The notes under the pieces are model-generated. The model saw only the letters and a list, made by a program, of their open reading frames with translations, searched no databases and was not told the DNA's origin. From assembly GCA_001298545.1 (NCBI GenBank), contig LJCX01000026.1, positions 744,001 to 808,000 on the forward strand: a stretch of 64,000 nucleotides of DNA, written 5' to 3'. The position numbers and the translations under genes were made by a program. This DNA is from Actinobacteria bacterium OV320. GTDB taxonomy: Bacteria; Actinomycetota; Actinomycetes; Streptomycetales; Streptomycetaceae. Of the stretch, positions 60,133 through 64,000 are shown in pieces. Positions within the stretch are counted from its first letter, which is position 1. The number at the start of each line of letters is the position of its first letter.

Positions 60133-61311
60133 CTACGACGCGGGCCGTCTCCCGAACCAGTCGAGACACACCACCAGTGCGTCGTCGTCCGGCTCGGGCC
60201 TTCCCCGGTGCCCGGTCAGTCCGCGCAGCACCGCGGCGGGGACGTCCGCCGCCGGCAGCAGGGCGGCGTTGCCGAGCGCCCGCGCGAGGGCGTGCTCGCC
60301 GTACGACTCGCCGCCCGGCGCCGCGACCCCGTGGACCCCGTCGCTGACGAAGAGCAGCCGGTCGCCGGGCAGCAGGGTCAGCTCCTGGGCGACGTAGTCG
60401 GTCTCCTCGAACATGCCCAGCGGCAGCTGCGCGTCGAGGTCCACGAGGGACAGCACCCGGTCGCGCAGGAGCAGCAGTTGCGGTGAGCCCGCGTCGACGA
60501 CCCGCATCCGTCCCGTGGACAGCTCGATGTCCACCAGCAGGACCGACAGGTGCGCCTCGCCCCGGTAGTGGGCGTAGAGCGCCTGGTCGGCCAGGGCCGC
60601 CTGGTCCTCGATCGGGATGCCGGCGCGGCGCGCGTTGCGCAGCGCGTTGATGCCGAGGCTGGTCAGCAGGGAGGCCTCGATGCCCTCGCCCATTCCGTTG
60701 GTGACGTAGACCAGCAGATGGTCGGCGGACGCCTCCCAGTCGAAGTTGTCGCCGAAGATGGCGTAGGCGGGCTCGAGTTGGGCACCCAGGGCGTACTCCT
60801 CCCGGGCACACGAGCGGGCCGGGAGCAGCTGCCACTGCATCTCCGCCGCCAGCGTCAGCCGTTCCCTGCGGCGGGCCCGCGCGTACAGGTCGGTGTCGCG
60901 TTCGGCGACCACCAGCTCGTGCCCCAGGAGCTCGGCCAGCTCGGTGAGTTCGGCGAGCGGCTCCCGGCTGCGCGCGGGCAGCGTCAGGGACAGCACGCCC
61001 AGCCGGTCGCCGCGCACGGTCACGGGCAGATGCGCCCGCACCCGGCCGTCGGCCGGCTCCTCGACGTACGGCTGCTGCGACCCGAAGGCCCGCCCGGGCG
61101 CACTGCCCTGTACCGGCGCCGACTTCGTGCCGCTCGGCGCGGGCGGTACGGGCAGCAGCACCGTCAGCCCGTAGTCGGCCAGCCGCAGCTCCACGGCCTG
61201 TGCCGCGTACTGGGTGCGCAGCACCTGGCTCAGGGCGTCGGGCAGCTGGTGCGGGGCCGCGGAGCGCAGGGCGCGCCCGGCGGCGACGAGTCTGTCCACC
61301 TGGTCGGTCAC
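60133..61311 (-). CDS. PP2C/SpoIIE-like phosphatase with altered active site
   Basis: 392 residues. A GAF-like N-terminal half (about 1-135) precedes the PP2C-like domain (EPAYAIFGDNFDWEASADHLLVYVTNGMGEGIEAS, LFVSDGVHG, PEPDDDALVV). The usual DxxGHG is NGMGEG, so one metal-binding Asp is Asn. Either a special active subtype or a pseudophosphatase. GTG 61311. It ends 80 bases before RsbR starts and is probably part of the same transcript; divergent from MarR. Confidence 0.82.
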   Translation of the reverse strand: MTDQVDRLVAAGRALRSAAPHQLPDALSQVLRTQYAAQAVELRLADYGLTVLLPVPPAPSGTKSAPVQGSAPGRAFGSQQPYVEEPADGRVRAHLPVTVRGDRLGVLSLTLPARSREPLAELTELAELLGHELVVAERDTDLYARARRRERLTLAAEMQWQLLPARSCAREEYALGAQLEPAYAIFGDNFDWEASADHLLVYVTNGMGEGIEASLLTSLGINALRNARRAGIPIEDQAALADQALYAHYRGEAHLSVLLVDIELSTGRMRVVDAGSPQLLLLRDRVLSLVDLDAQLPLGMFEETDYVAQELTLLPGDRLLFVSDGVHGVAAPGGESYGEHALARALGNAALLPAADVPAAVLRGLTGHRGRPEPDDDALVVCLDWFGRRPAS

Positions 61312-61407
61312 AGCGTTCCCCGGAAGGTCGTGGCGTCGTGCCCGTGGTGCCCCCGGCGGCGGGGGTGGGCTGACAGCCGTCGAGAAGCCTGCGAGAGTGT
61401 GACCGTG

Positions 61408-61881
61408 ATGTCCCCCTCCTCGCGTCCGCAGCCGCTCCAGGTGGCGCGTGTGACCTCAGAGGCGGCGGAGCTGTTGGAAGTCCTCTGGGGCCGTGCCTCG
61501 ACGGCACCGGTCTCCGCCTCCCAGTTGCGCGTGCTGTTCATCCTGGAGCACCACGAGGGCATCAACCTGCGCACCCTCGCCGAGTTCCTCGGGTCCACAC
61601 CGCCGTCCACCAGCCGCCTGTGCGACCGCCTCCAGGCCGTCGGCTTCGTCGAACGCAGGGTCGCCGCCGAGAGCCGCCGGGAGCTGGAGCTCTTCCTGAG
61701 CCGCCGGGGCAGTGCCTTCCTCGCCGACCTCAGATCACGTCGTGAGGCGGCGCTGGAAAGCGTGCTGGAGCAGATGCCCGCCGCGCAGCGTGCGGCGTTG
61801 CTGAGAGGGCTGGAGGCGTTCTGTGCGGCCGCGGCCGCACAGATCCACGACTCCGACGCCAGTGACGCCCGTACCGCCTGA
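61408..61881 (+). CDS. MarR family transcriptional regulator
   Basis: 157 residues from ATG 61408 (GTG 61399 or 61405 are alternatives). The winged helix includes INLRTLAEFLGSTPPSTSRLCDRLQAVGFVERRVAAESRRELELFLS. Divergent from the PP2C-like gene, 96 bases apart, so it may control the stressosome operon. It is related in architecture to the MarR gene at 54968. Confidence 0.84.
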   Translation: MSPSSRPQPLQVARVTSEAAELLEVLWGRASTAPVSASQLRVLFILEHHEGINLRTLAEFLGSTPPSTSRLCDRLQAVGFVERRVAAESRRELELFLSRRGSAFLADLRSRREAALESVLEQMPAAQRAALLRGLEAFCAAAAAQIHDSDASDARTA

Positions 61882-61973
61882 CGGTGTCCCCGGGTGATCG
61901 GGTTCGCCCACAGGCACATCCGTCTTCCCTCCCGCATCACTGTCCCGCTCACTCTGTTGCCTTACGTGCATAG

Positions 61974-61987
61974 TTGTCAAATGACAA
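61974..61987. promoter_or_regulatory. TTGTCAAATGACAA dyad, MarR-type operator candidate
   Basis: TTGTCA and TGACAA flank two A residues in a low-GC patch between the MarR and STAS genes. The half-site TGACAA also occurs upstream of the MarR gene at 54968. An operator for one or both MarR proteins is likely. Confidence 0.55.
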
Positions 61988-62057
61988 GTATTGGACGGCA
62001 GTCGGCCGTCCCTGCGCGTTTTTTTATATCCGCCGGACGGCCGCCGCCAGGTCCCGG

Positions 62058-62447
62058 TCAGTCCTGCGGGCCGTCCGAGAGCTGCTGCCGGTCGACGAGC
62101 TCCAGAGCCTCGTCGACCTTCTCCGATATGGGCACCGTGAGGCTGACCCCGGTGAGGTCCAGGACCCGGCGCACGGCCGGTGTGGGAGCGATCACATGCA
62201 CGCTCCCCGGCAGCCCCCGGGCCTCCTGGTACACCCGCAGGATGATGTTCATGCCGGACGAGTCCATGAACGGAACCGCCGAGAGGTCGAGGAGGAAATG
62301 TCGTCGGCCGTGGTGCAGCTGATTGGCCAGATGGGCCTGCAGATCGGTCGCCGTGTCAAGGTCGAGATGGCCTTCGACCGTGACCAGGGCGACGTCCTCG
62401 CGAGGCAGGGTGACCTCGACGGACAGGGGGTTCTGGGCAAGGGACAC
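62058..62447 (-). CDS. STAS anti-sigma-factor antagonist
   Basis: 129 residues from GTG 62447, with GGAGGT 4 bases upstream; longer reading frames lack that site. STAS core: VALVTVEGHLDLDTATDLQAHL, LLDLSAVPFMDSSGMNIILRVY (Ser in MDSSG is the phosphorylation site). It should bind an RsbW-like HATPase when dephosphorylated and free a sigma factor. It lies near the SpoIIE gene at 62674, a plausible phosphatase for it. Confidence 0.88.
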   Translation of the reverse strand: MSLAQNPLSVEVTLPREDVALVTVEGHLDLDTATDLQAHLANQLHHGRRHFLLDLSAVPFMDSSGMNIILRVYQEARGLPGSVHVIAPTPAVRRVLDLTGVSLTVPISEKVDEALELVDRQQLSDGPQD

Positions 62448-62673
62448 ACGTACCTCCGAAAGCTGACGGTCGGGAGCGTCTACCCCGGTGGGCGACTTCG
62501 ATGCGCGGCGACGGCCGGCGAGGACGCGCGGGAGGCCGCACGGGACGGTCGTCATCGTTCGTGTGTCCTGCCCTTCCGCCTGCGGATCCCCGACCTGGGG
62601 TCGCGCACAGGCGGATACCCCCGAACCTCCCCACCATGCACACACGACGCGAGACCGTCACAGCGACGGCTGC

Positions 62674-63999
62674 CTAGCGCAGCCGGATGCCCACGATGCA
62701 GGTGTCGTCGTCCGTGTCGGACCTGCTGTAGGTGAGCAGCCGGTCCAGCTGCTGGTCCAGCGTCGGCGGCACCGTGCGGGCCTGCACCAGCAACTGGGTC
62801 AGCGACTCCTCCACGGACCGGTCGCGCCGCTCGATCAGGCCGTCGGTGTACATCAGCAGGGTGTCGTCGGCCGCCAGCTGGACCTCCTCCTCCTCGTACA
62901 CCGTCTCCGGTACGGCGCCCAGCAGCATCCCCTTCAGCAGGGGCAGCGGCGTCGCCTGGGCGTCCCGCACCAGCACCGGCGGCAGATGGCCCGCCCTCGC
63001 CCAGCGCAGGGTGTGCCGGGAGGGGTCGTACAGGCCGCACACGGCCGTGGCCGTGATCGAACCGGTCAGATGGTGGGCGACGATGTTGAGCCAGGACAGC
63101 AGCTGACCGGGGCCGGCCCCGGTCACCGCCAGTCCGCGCAGCGCGTTGCGCAGCACCACCATGCTGGTCGCCGCCTCGATGCCGTGCCCGGCCACGTCGC
63201 CCACGCACAGCATCACCAGCCGGGAGGGCAGCACGACGGCGTCGTACCAGTCGCCACCCACCAGGTGCTCCTCCTCGGCAGGCCGGTAGCGGACCGCCAC
63301 CTGGAGCCCGGGGGCCTCCAGGGGCGCCCGGGTGGGCGGCATGATGGCGTGCTGGAGCTGGAGGGCCAGCCTGCTGCGCTCGCTGGCGTGCTGCTCGCTC
63401 TGCGCGAGCTGGTCGCGGGTGGCCGCGAGCGCCACCTCCGTCCAGTGCTGCGAGGAGATGTCCTGGTACGCGCCGCGCACGGCGACCAGCCGTTCGTCGG
63501 TGTCCAGCACCGGCTCGGCGACGATCCGCATGTGCCGGGTCACCCCGTCCGGCCGCTGGAGCCGGAAGGCGGCGGAAGCCGGACGGCGGCCGTGCAGCAG
63601 CGTGCGCAGCAGCCGGCCGACGACGACCGCGTCATCGGGATGCGTGTGCGCGGCCAGGTCTTCCAGCGGCACCGGCGGGCTCGACTCGGGCCGCCCGTAC
63701 AGGGTGAACAGCTGCCCGTTCCAGGTGGTCTCGCCGGTGAGCAGGTCCTCCTCGAAACCACCGATGCGGCCGAGTCGCTGGGCGTTCTGCAAGAGGCTGG
63801 CCAGGCGCGCGCTCTCGTCCTCGATCCGCCAGATCAGCAGGACGCAGCTGCCGTGCCGGCTGATGCTGAGGTCCGCGACCGCGGCCAGCGGCACCTCGCC
63901 GACCAGCGCGGTCAGACTCATCCGGCGCGCCCGGAACGGCTCGCCCGTGGCGTGCACGCGCTCGATCCGCTGGAAGAGGTCACCGCCGCCGGCGGCCAT
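62674..63999 (-). CDS. PAS-SpoIIE PP2C phosphatase, 5' end cut by window edge
   Basis: At least 441 residues, with more probably beyond the right edge. A PAS domain (about 80-190, LGRIGGFEEDLLTGETTWNG, VRGAYQDISSQHW) precedes a coiled segment and a SpoIIE phosphatase domain (HLVGGDWYDAVVLP, CVGDVAGHGIEAATS, LMYTDGLIERRD, DTDDDTCIVGIRLR). Metal ligands are intact. It should dephosphorylate STAS antagonists such as the one at 62058. The first ATG (63999) need not be the true start. Confidence 0.88.
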   Translation of the reverse strand: MAAGGGDLFQRIERVHATGEPFRARRMSLTALVGEVPLAAVADLSISRHGSCVLLIWRIEDESARLASLLQNAQRLGRIGGFEEDLLTGETTWNGQLFTLYGRPESSPPVPLEDLAAHTHPDDAVVVGRLLRTLLHGRRPASAAFRLQRPDGVTRHMRIVAEPVLDTDERLVAVRGAYQDISSQHWTEVALAATRDQLAQSEQHASERSRLALQLQHAIMPPTRAPLEAPGLQVAVRYRPAEEEHLVGGDWYDAVVLPSRLVMLCVGDVAGHGIEAATSMVVLRNALRGLAVTGAGPGQLLSWLNIVAHHLTGSITATAVCGLYDPSRHTLRWARAGHLPPVLVRDAQATPLPLLKGMLLGAVPETVYEEEEVQLAADDTLLMYTDGLIERRDRSVEESLTQLLVQARTVPPTLDQQLDRLLTYSRSDTDDDTCIVGIRLR

Positions 64000-64000
64000 C

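Noticed and set aside
59157..61507. 784-codon minus-strand frame spanning RsbR and the PP2C-like gene
   Set aside because: Only its 3' part is the RsbR frame; the 5' part is an out-of-frame shadow of the PP2C-like gene.

Overview
The window reads as high-GC actinobacterial chromosome, almost certainly Streptomyces. GC is very high, GTG starts are common, and coupled ATGA/GTGA gene junctions are frequent. Gene content fits: a melC1 tyrosinase chaperone at the left edge, a WhiB regulator, a SigB/SigF-type sigma factor, many SpoIIE/PP2C phosphatases with STAS and HATPase partners, F420-dependent and DUF families typical of the group, and a lone TnpB element. I saw no tRNA, rRNA or CRISPR array, and no complete biosynthetic cluster.

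Layout. 0-12.9 kb: melC1 (cut by the window edge), an FAD monooxygenase, an MFS exporter with its coupled TetR gene behind a strong double palindrome, a Tat-exported cholesterol-oxidase-type flavoprotein, an aldo/keto reductase, DUF6328, an unrecognised conserved-looking protein, an F420 LLM oxidoreductase, a class C beta-lactamase-fold hydrolase, and a membrane pseudokinase. 13-20.3 kb: a polyprenyl synthase coupled to a TPR protein, a TerD-CAP-CAP fusion and a large LuxR (LAL) regulator. 20.5-24 kb: a three-gene overlapping operon encoding a cyclic-nucleotide-domain histidine kinase, a response regulator fused to glutaredoxin-like and thioredoxin-reductase-like domains, and a UBP-type zinc finger. 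It looks like a redox-linked two-component system. 24-32.4 kb: VOC protein, universal stress protein, DUF4032, MBL hydrolase, acyltransferase, AlkB, then TetR with a KsdD-like flavin dehydrogenase, and DUF488.

32.5-37.5 kb: M1 peptidase, a MITE-like 168-bp inverted-repeat element, an L,D-transpeptidase lipoprotein, and an OmpR/HK pair overlapping by 4 bp. 37.8-39.7 kb: a WhiB gene and an IS1341-type TnpB element whose right end provides the stop codon of the next gene and whose predicted guide RNA would read into it. 39.7-47.2 kb: saccharopine-dehydrogenase-like enzyme, TetR, ArgP/LysE pair, MFS, a cyclic-nucleotide-binding protein apparently disrupted by GC-rich junk, and an Orn/Lys/Arg decarboxylase. 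Several of these touch basic amino acids.

47.3-64 kb is a general-stress region: HATPase protein, SigF-like sigma factor, DUF5133, DUF1206, a FUSC transporter, type-II NADH dehydrogenase and MarR, then a stressosome-type operon. That operon (minus strand) is PP2C-like, RsbR, RsbS, RsbT, HATPase-PP2C, GAF-SpoIIE, and the last five genes are joined by 4-bp overlaps. A second MarR, a STAS antagonist and a PAS-SpoIIE phosphatase (cut by the window edge) follow. Two segments (about 45.05-45.2 kb and 49.47-49.68 kb) have extreme G/C low complexity, including a G18/C14 palindrome, and may be assembly artefacts.
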